From: Thermoleophilaceae bacterium
GTDB taxonomy: Bacteria > Actinomycetota > Thermoleophilia > Solirubrobacterales > Thermoleophilaceae
Assembly: GCA_013811765.1 (NCBI GenBank)
Contig: JACCUO010000327.1
Coordinates: 1 to 8,568, forward strand
Reading direction: 5' to 3'
DNA: 8,568 nt
Positions 1 to 5,267 of the stretch are shown here, one piece after another. Both the position numbers and the translations under genes were made by a program. How positions within the stretch are numbered: position 1 is the stretch's first letter; every line of letters begins with the position of its first letter. The notes under the pieces are model-generated. The model made no database searches, was not told the origin of the DNA, and saw nothing but the letters and a program-made list of their open reading frames with translations.

Positions 1-242
1 TCGCGCATCTCGGCCGCCGCCTTGTTGGTAAAGGTGATCGCGAGGATCTCGTTGGGCCGGGCGACACCGGTGCCCACCAAATGGGCGATCCGGCGGGTGA
101 GTGCCCGCGTCTTGCCCGAGCCGGCACCCGCGAGAATCAGCAGCGGGCCCTCGCCGTAGGTCACAGCCTCGCGCTGGGGCTCGTTCAGCCCTTCGAGCAG
201 CGCCTCGGGAGAGGCGGGCGGTGTGGCTCCCTCGGCGGTCAC
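1..242 (-). CDS. pcrA: UvrD/PcrA-family ATP-dependent DNA helicase, N-terminal part (runs off the window)
   Basis: Superfamily 1 3'-5' DNA helicase that unwinds DNA with ATP in repair and replication restart. Only the first 80 residues are present and the gene continues beyond position 1. Visible motifs are the Q-motif region LNEPQREAV (residues 19-27), Walker A AGAGSGKT (38-45) and motif Ia [12 protein letters not shown] (69-80), in the order and spacing of PcrA/UvrD. I chose the GTG at 242 because GGAGG (251-255) lies 8 nt upstream of it. The in-frame GTG at 248 is only 2 nt from that GGAGG, but a -10-like TATCCT (257-262) would place transcription start almost on it, so a leaderless start at 248 is possible. 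The gene is divergent from the queuosine-salvage gene. Family assignment is near certain; PcrA versus another UvrD paralogue cannot be settled from this fragment. Confidence 0.9.
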   Translation of the reverse strand, partial: MTAEGATPPASPEALLEGLNEPQREAVTYGEGPLLILAGAGSGKTRALTRRIAHLVGTGVARPNEILAITFTNKAAAEMR

Positions 243-250
243 GGTCACAA

Positions 251-262
251 CCTCCGAGGATA
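251..262 (-). promoter_or_regulatory. Ribosome binding site and -10-like box of the helicase gene
   Basis: Read on the minus strand, TATCCT (262-257) is followed directly by CGGAGG, with GGAGG at 255-251. The GGAGG fits the GTG at 242 (8 nt spacing) and not the GTG at 248 (2 nt). The -10-like hexamer has no convincing -35 partner, so the promoter half of this call is weak; the Shine-Dalgarno half is strong. Confidence 0.45.
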
Positions 263-360
263 GGGCCGCGCCCGGCGGGCGGGGGCCCGCTCACGCTCGT
301 GCTCGCTGCGGGTGACCACCACGCTCGATTTTACGGCCCGACGGGGAGGCCGCCCGACGT

Positions 361-376
361 TGAGTACATTTACTCA
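361..376. repeat. Perfect 6-bp inverted repeat TGAGTA-N4-TACTCA, candidate operator
   Basis: TGAGTA (361-366) and TACTCA (371-376) are exact reverse complements separated by CATT. The element ends 2 bp before the GTG start at 379 and covers the only plausible -10 box, TACATT (365-370). A dimeric repressor bound here would block the promoter. The surroundings are much richer in GC, so this AT-rich symmetric element stands out. A short mRNA hairpin is the alternative, but if the transcript starts near 378 the repeat would not be transcribed. The cognate regulator is unknown. Confidence 0.5.
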
Positions 377-378
377 GG
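365..378 (+). promoter_or_regulatory. Candidate -10 box for a leaderless transcript of the queuosine-salvage gene
   Basis: TACATT (365-370) matches the TANNNT form of actinobacterial -10 boxes and lies 8 nt before the GTG at 379. Transcription would therefore start at or next to the start codon. There is no Shine-Dalgarno sequence at a useful distance from this GTG, as expected for a leaderless gene. No clear -35 hexamer is visible. Confidence 0.4.
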
Positions 379-1281
379 GTGGATGCAGCCGCGCGACGCC
401 GGCACCTGATGGGTCTGTGCGACGAGGTGAGGCGCTCCTGCGCGCAGCTGACCGAGAGCGCCCGCTGGGTGAGCATCGACCTCGGGCGCCTCGGCTCAGT
501 CGAGCCTGGGCCGACTCCGGAGCTCGACCCCGAGCACCACTACCTGGAGGGCTCGCCCGAGGAGGTCGCAATGTACATCCTCACGCTCGACGCGATCAAC
601 TTCGGCTCGGGCTGGTTTCCGACGCTGCGGAAACGGGAGGGCTGCTCGGGTTACCACACGGTGGCCTGGGCGCTCACCGATCGCTTCCGCTCACAGGGGG
701 GCTGGCCCCCAGAGCAGCTGTGCTCGATCGACGCAGCCGAGCTCGCGCACGTGCTGGGGCAGGACCCGGAGCACGAGCTGATGGAGCTGTACGCACGCGC
801 ACTGCGCGACCTGGGTTGGTTCATGGGCGAGCGCTCCGCGCTGGCAGTCGTCCGCGCGGCGGGCGGCTCCGCCGAACGGCTCGCCGAGCAGCTCGCCGTG
901 GGCATGCCGTTCTTCGACGATCGCGGCTTCTACAAGCGCGCGCAGATCGTGTCGAGCGACCTCGCTCTGGCCGGCATCGGCGAGTTCACCGACCTCGACC
1001 TCCTGACGATCTTCGCCGACAACCTGGTGCCCCACGTACTTCGCGTCGACGGAGTGCTGCGCTACCACCCTGACTTGGCCGCCCACATCGACGCGGGGAA
1101 GCTGCTCGAGGCCGGGGAGCAGGAAGGGGAGATCCGCGCCTGCGCGGTGCACGCCTGCGAGCAGATCGCCGGTCGCCTCGGCGTGGCGCCACGCGTGCTC
1201 GACGGCTGGCTCTGGAACCGCGGGCAGGAGGCGCGTTACAAGGCGATCCAGCGCCATCGCACCCGCACCGTCTTCTACTAA
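379..1281 (+). CDS. Queuosine-salvage protein, DUF2419 family (queuosine 5'-phosphate N-glycosylase, Qng1 type)
   Basis: A 300-residue cytosolic protein of the DUF2419/Q_salvage family. Characterised members release the base queuine from queuosine 5'-monophosphate so it can be reinserted into tRNA. Family signatures are present end to end: AINFGSGWFP (72-81), FYKRAQI (184-190), FADNLVPHVLRVDGVL (212-227) with the conserved Asp214, EIRACAVHACEQI (251-263), LWNRGQ (278-283), and a C-terminal HRTRTVFY (293-300) typical of bacterial and fungal members. Length is normal for the family. The start is the GTG at 379, supported by a -10-like box 8 nt upstream; the in-frame ATG at 409 is an alternative but also lacks a ribosome site. 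The gene stands alone on its strand, with no queuosine biosynthesis or tRNA-guanine transglycosylase gene in view. Family call is strong; exact substrate is inferred from homologues. Confidence 0.9.
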   Translation: MDAAARRRHLMGLCDEVRRSCAQLTESARWVSIDLGRLGSVEPGPTPELDPEHHYLEGSPEEVAMYILTLDAINFGSGWFPTLRKREGCSGYHTVAWALTDRFRSQGGWPPEQLCSIDAAELAHVLGQDPEHELMELYARALRDLGWFMGERSALAVVRAAGGSAERLAEQLAVGMPFFDDRGFYKRAQIVSSDLALAGIGEFTDLDLLTIFADNLVPHVLRVDGVLRYHPDLAAHIDAGKLLEAGEQEGEIRACAVHACEQIAGRLGVAPRVLDGWLWNRGQEARYKAIQRHRTRTVFY

Positions 1282-1323
1282 GGCCCACGCGTCTCCTCCG
1301 AGCACGCGCGGTAACGGGCTCCG

Positions 1324-2061
1324 CTACCCCCCCGCCGGATCGTTGCCGGCGCTGCGGCGAAGCGGGCGCACCTCGGCCCCCTCGGGCCGCTTCCCGGTGA
1401 GCTCGGCGACGATTCCCTCCAGCTCGTTCACCCGTCCGGCCAGGCCCTTCAGGGCGTCGGCCACCGGGTCGGGCAGGTGCGCCCAATCGGCGTCGGGGCC
1501 CTCCGGGCGCTTGCCATCCACCCGCACCGGATGGCCGGGGTTGCCGACCACCGTCGAGTTCGCGGGCACGTCGTGGACCACCACGGAGTTCGCGCCGATC
1601 TTCGCCTGGGTGCCCACCTGGATCGGCCCGAGGAGCTTTGCTCCGGAGCCCACCACCACATCGTCCCCCACGGTCGGGTGGCGCTTCCCGCGCGCGAACC
1701 CCGTGCCCCCGAGCGTCACGCCCTGGTAGAGAGTCACGTTGCGCCCGATCTCGGCCGTCTCGCCGATCACGACACCGGCGCCGTGGTCGATGAAGAGCGC
1801 GTCGCCGATGCGGGCCGCCGGGTGGATCTCGACCCCCGTGGTCATCCGCGTGGCGTTGGCAAGCAGGCGGGGCACCAGCGGCACACCGGCCTCGTACAGC
1901 GCGTGGGCCACCCGGTGTGCCAGGAGAGCCTGCACGCCACCGTAGGTCAGGAGGATCTCCGGGCGGCCGACGTTGCGCGCGGCCGGGTCGCGCTCCTGCG
2001 CGGCGGTCAGGTCCTCACGCAGCTCGCGCGCCACGCGCGCCAATGTCCCGAGCCCGACCAT
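1324..2061 (-). CDS. cysE: Serine O-acetyltransferase
   Basis: Transfers acetyl from acetyl-CoA to L-serine, giving O-acetylserine, the first committed step of cysteine synthesis. From the ATG at 2061 it has 245 residues: an N-terminal helical part (to about residue 75), then a left-handed beta-helix of hexapeptide repeats (about 77-180). Catalytic residues of the family are visible: FIDHGAG with Asp92-His93, and RHP with His128 following QGVTLGGTG (113-121). The tail after residue 180 is polar with a short helix (NELEGIVAEL) and ends in DPAGG, without the terminal isoleucine that E. coli CysE inserts into CysK. A GTG at 2094 would add 11 residues but lies within a direct repeat, so I prefer 2061; neither start has a good ribosome site. 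Last gene of a three-gene operon, 48 nt after cysK. Confidence 0.93.
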   Translation of the reverse strand: MVGLGTLARVARELREDLTAAQERDPAARNVGRPEILLTYGGVQALLAHRVAHALYEAGVPLVPRLLANATRMTTGVEIHPAARIGDALFIDHGAGVVIGETAEIGRNVTLYQGVTLGGTGFARGKRHPTVGDDVVVGSGAKLLGPIQVGTQAKIGANSVVVHDVPANSTVVGNPGHPVRVDGKRPEGPDADWAHLPDPVADALKGLAGRVNELEGIVAELTGKRPEGAEVRPLRRSAGNDPAGG

Positions 2062-2068
2062 GCCCCTA

Positions 2069-2096
2069 TTCTGGCGCACGCACTTCTGGCGCACGC
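2069..2096. repeat. 13-bp direct repeat (period 15) between cysK and cysE
   Basis: On the plus strand TTCTGGCGCACGC occurs at 2069-2081 and again, identically, at 2084-2096, separated by 2 bp. The pair fills most of the gap between the cysK stop and the preferred cysE ATG. If cysE started at the GTG at 2094, the repeat would be translated as a near-duplicated hexapeptide (VRQK/VRQN). That looks accidental and is one reason to prefer the ATG at 2061. It could be a slippage duplication or a regulatory element; nothing decides between them. Confidence 0.7.
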
Positions 2097-2109
2097 CCCG
2101 GGAAGCCCG

Positions 2110-3057
2110 TCATGGCGCGAAGAAGGGCGTGCTCACGTATCGCTCCCCGGAGTCCGGCACCACCACCACGATCCGCTTGCCGCGCATCTCCGCACGCGAT
2201 CCCACCTCGATCGCGGCGCGCAGCGCCGCGCCGCCGGAGATCCCGGCCAGCACCCCCTCGCGCTGCGAGCACAGCCGCGCCGTCTCGATCGCGTCCTCGT
2301 CCCCGACCGGGATGACCTCGTCGAGGACGTCGCGGTTGAGGACGGCAGGCAGGAAGCCCGCGCCGATTCCCTGGATCTTGTGCGGGCCGGGCGGGCCGCC
2401 CGAGATCACCGCGGAGCCCAGCGGCTCGACGGCGACCACGTGGAGATCGGGGTTGCGCTCCTTGAGCCGCTCTCCGCAGCCGGTGATCGTGCCGCCCGTG
2501 CCGACTCCCGCCACCAGGACGTCCACCCTGCCCCCCATGTCCCGCCAGATCTCCTCGGCGGTGGTCTGGCGGTGGATTTCGGGGTTGGCTGGGTTCGAGA
2601 ACTGGTCGGGGATGAAGGAGTCACCGCGCTCCCCCGCTATCCGCCGGGCGGCCTCGATCGCCTCGTTCATGCCGCCCATCGACTCGGTGATCTCCACGCG
2701 GGCCCCGTACAGGCGCAGCAGCCCCTCGCGCTCGCGACTCAACCCCTGCGGCATGGCGAGCACGAGCTCGTAGCCGCGCGCCGCGCAGACGAAGGCGAGC
2801 GCGATGCCCGTGTTCCCGGACGTGGCCTCCACGATCGTGGTCCTCCCCGGCTCGATCCTCCCCTCCGCCTCGGCCGCGTCGATCATCGCCACGCCGATCC
2901 GGTCCTTCACGCTCCCGGCCGGGTTGTAGACCTCGAGCTTGGCTATCAGCTCCGCCCCGCAGTCCGGAGCCACGCGCTCCAGGCGGACCATCGGCGTCTC
3001 GCCCACGAGGTCGGCGAGACTGCTCGGTATCACGCCGTCGACAGGACTGATCGTCAT
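2110..3057 (-). CDS. cysK: Cysteine synthase A (O-acetylserine sulfhydrylase)
   Basis: PLP-dependent enzyme that makes cysteine from O-acetylserine and sulfide. 315 residues from the ATG at 3057, normal for the family. The PLP lysine is Lys51 in NPAGSVKDR; the substrate loop TSGNTG is at 79-84; the phosphate-binding GTGGT at 186-190; GIGAGF at 230-235; GISGG at 272-276; and the C-terminal PDSGERYVST at 301-310. QFSNPANPEIH (152-162) is typical of CysK rather than cystathionine beta-synthase. The upstream dehydrogenase stop overlaps an in-frame GTG at 3081 as GTGA, so translation could start there by coupling, adding eight residues (SGRYPRA-type) not seen in the family. I prefer the ATG, though its ribosome site is weak. 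Followed by cysE, whose product supplies its substrate. Confidence 0.95.
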   Translation of the reverse strand: MTISPVDGVIPSSLADLVGETPMVRLERVAPDCGAELIAKLEVYNPAGSVKDRIGVAMIDAAEAEGRIEPGRTTIVEATSGNTGIALAFVCAARGYELVLAMPQGLSREREGLLRLYGARVEITESMGGMNEAIEAARRIAGERGDSFIPDQFSNPANPEIHRQTTAEEIWRDMGGRVDVLVAGVGTGGTITGCGERLKERNPDLHVVAVEPLGSAVISGGPPGPHKIQGIGAGFLPAVLNRDVLDEVIPVGDEDAIETARLCSQREGVLAGISGGAALRAAIEVGSRAEMRGKRIVVVVPDSGERYVSTPFFAP

Positions 3058-3077
3058 CGCCCGAGGGTACCGGCCGC

Positions 3078-4142
3078 TCACCCGCCGAGCCGGGTGCGGG
3101 CCAGTGCGAATGCCGCTTCGAGAGGGGTCACGCGGTCCGTGTCGGCACGTTCGAGGATCTCGCGCATGGTGTCACCGACCTGGGCCACCCTGCGCCGGGC
3201 GCGGGCGGGGTCGTAGCCCTCGATCTCCACGGCGATGTTGATCAGGCCGCCTGCGTTGGCGATGAAGTCGGGGCCGTAGAGGATCCCATGCGCCCGGAGG
3301 TCCTCGGCCAGCCCATCGTGGGTCAGCTGGTTGTTGGCGGCACCGCAGAGCACCCGGCAACGCAATCGGCCGGCGGTGACTCCATCGACCGCGCCGCCGA
3401 GCGCGCAGGGGGCCACGACATCCGTGTCGGCCAGTAGCGCGCTGGTCGGGTCTGTCCAGCGCGCCCCGGGAAGCTTGGCCACGAGCGCGCGCTTGGACTC
3501 GTCGATATCGGCGATGAGGAGCTTGGCTCCCGCGCGCGCCAGGCGCTTGGCGAGGCTCGACCCGACCCGCCCGACGCCGATCAGGGCGATGCTGCGCCCC
3601 CTGAGCTCCGGCGACCCGAACGCGCGCTCACAGCAGGCGCGGATGGCCGCCTCCACCCCGATCGCCGTGAAGGGGCTTGGATCGCCGCTACCCCCCTTCG
3701 AGCGGCTGAGGCCCCGTACATGGCTCGTGCCCTGGGCGATCACCGCCATGTCCCTGGCGCTCGTGCCCACGTCCTCGGCCGTCACGTAGCTGCCGTCGAG
3801 GGCGTTCACCGTGTCGGCGAAGTCGAGCAGCATGTCCCGCCGCCGGCGCCCCGACGGCGCCCGCCCGGGATCCGCGCAGATGACTCCTTTGCCGCCTCCC
3901 AGCCGCAGGTCAGCGGCCGCCGCCTTGAAGGTCATTGCCCGCGAGAGCTTCAGCGCATCGCGCGCACCGTCGGCCGAGCTCTGGTAGCGCCACATCCGGC
4001 ACCCGCCGAGCGCCGGACCGCGGGCTGTGGAGTGGACGGCCACGACCGTGTAGGCGCCGGAGCGCCGGCCACGGCGGATCACGAGCTCCTCGTGTTCGAG
4101 GGAGACGAGCGGGGGGCTCAGGCCGCCGGGCACGCCACCCAC
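3078..4142 (-). CDS. Leucine/valine dehydrogenase (Glu/Leu/Phe/Val dehydrogenase family)
   Basis: NAD-dependent oxidative deaminase of branched-chain amino acids, interconverting them with 2-oxo acids and ammonia; acts in the cytosol. 354 residues. The catalytic half contains GPALGGCRMW (42-51), MTFKAAA with Lys73, LGGGKGV with Lys85, and TAEDVGT with Asp124, followed by SGDPSPFTAIGV (152-163). The Rossmann half has GVGRVG (189-194) and an acidic residue at the end of the second strand (ADID, Asp212), which indicates NAD rather than NADP, then CGAANNQL (266-273) and NAGGLINIAVE (296-306). The pattern is closest to leucine and valine dehydrogenases; phenylalanine dehydrogenase is less likely but not excluded. 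The start is the GTG at 4142; a GTG at 4133 is possible, and GGAGA at about 4155 is rather distant (12 nt). First gene of the operon with cysK and cysE, with a GTGA stop/start overlap to cysK. Confidence 0.88.
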   Translation of the reverse strand: MGGVPGGLSPPLVSLEHEELVIRRGRRSGAYTVVAVHSTARGPALGGCRMWRYQSSADGARDALKLSRAMTFKAAAADLRLGGGKGVICADPGRAPSGRRRRDMLLDFADTVNALDGSYVTAEDVGTSARDMAVIAQGTSHVRGLSRSKGGSGDPSPFTAIGVEAAIRACCERAFGSPELRGRSIALIGVGRVGSSLAKRLARAGAKLLIADIDESKRALVAKLPGARWTDPTSALLADTDVVAPCALGGAVDGVTAGRLRCRVLCGAANNQLTHDGLAEDLRAHGILYGPDFIANAGGLINIAVEIEGYDPARARRRVAQVGDTMREILERADTDRVTPLEAAFALARTRLGG

Positions 4143-4229
4143 CCCATCAGACGATCTCCGGTCGCTGGGACGGGATACTGGCGGAGCGGATGTCCCGCGA
4201 AATGTCGACTCGGGAGGTGTGCACGCCGG

Positions 4230-4424
4230 ATGACCTGGTCAAGACGAACGGAGGCGACGATCACGATCGTCGTTCAGAAGCTCGGCGACGAAGACTACGT
4301 TGCTCTCGCTCAGAGCGGCCACAAGAAGGACCGGCTGCGGGCCAGCAGCCCCGAGGCCGCGCTTCGCCATGCCTGTGACTGGGCAGCGAAGGACATCCGC
4401 CGGGACGAGCCGGCCATCACGTAG
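4230..4424 (+). CDS. Small hypothetical protein (64 aa), family not recognised
   Basis: A short ORF from ATG 4230 to TAG 4424. I do not recognise a family. The protein looks foldable: a beta strand (TITIVVQKL, about 10-18), a second strand (DYVALAQS), a basic turn (GHKKDRLRA), and an amphipathic helix (SPEAALRHACDWAAKDIR), ending RDEPAIT. Third codon positions are rich in G/C from about codon 11 on, which supports coding. GGGAGG at 4212-4217 is 12 nt before the ATG, longer than ideal; another GGAGG at 4250-4254 precedes no canonical in-frame start. It diverges from the dehydrogenase operon and converges on the acidic-protein gene. No function is proposed. Confidence 0.5.
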   Translation: MTWSRRTEATITIVVQKLGDEDYVALAQSGHKKDRLRASSPEAALRHACDWAAKDIRRDEPAIT

Positions 4425-4494
4425 AGCCTGCGCGCATCCGACCGAGGCGGTCTGGCGAGACGCGCTGTGGCTCGTTGGACGGGAAGCCGCGTCC

Positions 4495-4725
4495 TTACTG
4501 CTCGCCGTCGGCCCCCGGCGCGTCGTCCTCCGCGTCGCGACTGCCCTCATCTCTGGCCTCGTGCCCGTCTTCGTTCGTCCGCTCCTCCGCGGGCATGCCG
4601 GGCAGCGCCCCGGCCTCTCCGCCCGCTCCACCGCCACCGCGCTCGTCGCTCGGGTCATGGCCCTCCGGCGTGCTCTCGTCGATGTCCTTCTCGGTCTCGG
4701 CGTCGTCTTCTCTGGACTCGGTCAT
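4495..4725 (-). CDS. Small highly acidic, glycine-rich, probably disordered protein (76 aa)
   Basis: 76 residues from ATG 4725 to TAA 4495. By my count 27 residues are Asp or Glu against 6 Lys or Arg, 13 are Gly, and there is no Cys, Phe, Trp, Tyr or Val, so a stable globular fold is unlikely. The first 30 residues are densely charged (ESREDDAETEKD region), then a Gly-rich stretch (30-43), then another acidic segment ending DGEQ. No signal peptide or membrane segment. The start is fixed by GGAGGAG (4731-4737) 5 nt upstream of the ATG, one of the best ribosome sites in the window; an in-frame upstream start at 4779 lacks such support. It follows the Rrf2 gene on the same strand after 129 bp. 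The acidic character and C-terminal Gln recall Pup, but Pup's conserved C-terminal region is absent. Function unknown. Confidence 0.68.
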   Translation of the reverse strand: MTESREDDAETEKDIDESTPEGHDPSDERGGGGAGGEAGALPGMPAEERTNEDGHEARDEGSRDAEDDAPGADGEQ

Positions 4726-4730
4726 GTCAG

Positions 4731-4737
4731 CTCCTCC
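4731..4737 (-). promoter_or_regulatory. Strong Shine-Dalgarno sequence of the acidic small-protein gene
   Basis: GGAGGAG on the minus strand, 5 nt before the ATG at 4725. It is a near-complete anti-16S match in a window where most genes have weak sites or none. It fixes the start codon and suggests efficient translation. Confidence 0.85.
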
Positions 4738-4740
4738 AAG

Positions 4741-4772
4741 CAGGGTTTTTGCGCCAGCGCGATGGCGCCCTG
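4741..4772 (-). promoter_or_regulatory. Hairpin in the leader of the acidic small-protein gene
   Basis: GCGCCA (4751-4756) and TGGCGC (4763-4768) form a perfect 6-bp stem over a 6-nt loop. The outer arms CAGG (4741-4744) and CCTG (4769-4772) can extend it across a bulge containing TTTTT on the plus strand. On the minus strand the structure is followed by AAAAA and ends a few nucleotides before the Shine-Dalgarno sequence. It therefore lies in the expected 5' leader, and is not an intrinsic terminator in either direction. Whether it regulates translation is unknown. Confidence 0.4.
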
Positions 4773-4820
4773 ACTGCATCCTGCCAGATTTCGACTACTT
4801 CTCAAACCAAGGGCGCGGCG

Positions 4821-4840
4821 GAACTGCCGGCCACCAGTTC
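4821..4840. repeat. Inverted repeat GAACTG-N8-CAGTTC after the Rrf2 gene
   Basis: GAACTG (4821-4826) and CAGTTC (4835-4840) are exact reverse complements around an 8-nt GC-rich centre. It begins 15 bp beyond the Rrf2 stop codon and lies upstream of the acidic-protein gene. It could be a U-tract-free terminator for Rrf2 or an operator for the next gene. No T-run follows on either strand, so I do not call it a terminator. Confidence 0.4.
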
Positions 4841-4854
4841 AAGCGGCGCGCTGC

Positions 4855-5256
4855 TCATATGTAATACATCGGGGAGCCGGCCAACTCGGCCTCGCTCTCG
4901 GCCACGTCGGCGATCGTGGTCGCTCGCAGGACACCCTTGACCGCGGCGACCGCCTCGAGCCACACGGGTCCGGATGCCTCGGCCTCCGCCCCGAGCTCGC
5001 CCTCCAGCAGCTCGACCACCTCGAGCACCGTGACCTCCGCGGGCGGACGGGCGAAGCGGTAGCCGCCCTTCACCCCGCGCTGGCTCTGCAGCACACCGGC
5101 CCGTCGCAGGGTGGCGAAAAGGCCCTCGAGGAACTGGACCGGGATGGCGCGCGCCTTCGCGATCTCGCCGATCGGCACCGGCGAATCGCCTCCCCGGCGC
5201 GTCAGCTCTGCGAGCGCTCGAACGGCATAAGGAGACTTGGTGGTGATCGCCAGCAA
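4855..5256 (-). CDS. Rrf2-family transcriptional regulator, cysteine-free, CymR-like
   Basis: A 133-residue DNA-binding protein with an N-terminal winged helix-turn-helix of the Rrf2 family: ITTKSPYAVRAL (4-15), EIAKARAIPVQFLEGLFATLRRAG (31-54, recognition region) and the wing SQRGVKGGY (58-66), then a dimerisation helix and the TTIADVA segment (113-119). There is no cysteine, so it cannot hold an iron-sulfur cluster through Cys ligands as IscR and NsrR do. The protein ends MYYI, resembling the MFYI end of CymR, the cysteine-metabolism repressor of Firmicutes (recalled, not aligned). The start is TTG at 5256, matching the usual Rrf2 N terminus. There is no Shine-Dalgarno, but a -10-like TAGACT (5264-5269, minus) lies 7 nt upstream, suggesting a leaderless transcript. 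It is divergent from the VanZ-like gene across 17 bp. Confidence 0.9.
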   Translation of the reverse strand: MLAITTKSPYAVRALAELTRRGGDSPVPIGEIAKARAIPVQFLEGLFATLRRAGVLQSQRGVKGGYRFARPPAEVTVLEVVELLEGELGAEAEASGPVWLEAVAAVKGVLRATTIADVAESEAELAGSPMYYI

Positions 5257-5257
5257 C

Positions 5258-5267
5258 GACTCGAGTC
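5258..5267. repeat. Perfect 10-bp palindrome GACTCGAGTC between the Rrf2 and VanZ-like genes
   Basis: GACTCGAGTC is fully self-complementary and occupies more than half of the 17 bp between the TTG of the Rrf2 gene (5256) and the first ATG of the VanZ-like gene (5274). It overlaps the -10-like box TAGACT of the Rrf2 gene and abuts the -10-like TAGGTT (5268-5273) on the plus strand. A regulator bound here would occlude both promoters, so it is a candidate operator, possibly for Rrf2 itself. A chance XhoI-type palindrome (CTCGAG core) in GC-rich DNA is possible. Confidence 0.5.

Noticed and set aside
1282..1323. A terminator between the convergent queuosine-salvage and cysE genes
   Set aside because: Only a weak 4-bp GCGG/CCGC pairing is visible with no T-run, so no terminator can be supported.
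1477..3216. A 579-codon open frame on the plus strand across cysE and cysK
   Set aside because: It lies antisense to two unmistakable enzymes. Its translation is a low-complexity mix rich in His, Arg, Ala and Gly, typical of mirror frames in GC-rich DNA.
4143..4229. A promoter for the dehydrogenase-cysK-cysE operon (TTGACC at 4237-4242, TCGACA near 4205 on the minus strand)
   Set aside because: Neither -35-like hexamer has a reasonable -10 at 16-19 bp, so I could not support a specific promoter.
4239..4658. A 139-codon minus-strand frame over the two small-protein genes
   Set aside because: Arg/Ser/Thr-rich composition without domain character. It overlaps the acidic-protein gene, which has a far better ribosome site, and the small plus-strand ORF.
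4495..4725. The acidic protein as a Pup (prokaryotic ubiquitin-like) homologue, because of its acidity and C-terminal Gln
   Set aside because: It ends GEQ, not GGQ/GGE, and lacks the conserved Pup C-terminal helix and its hydrophobic residues. No proteasome-related gene is nearby.
4741..4772. The hairpin with a TTTTT run as an intrinsic terminator
   Set aside because: On the plus strand the T-run precedes the stem instead of following it, and on the minus strand the run reads as A. It cannot work as a standard terminator in either direction.
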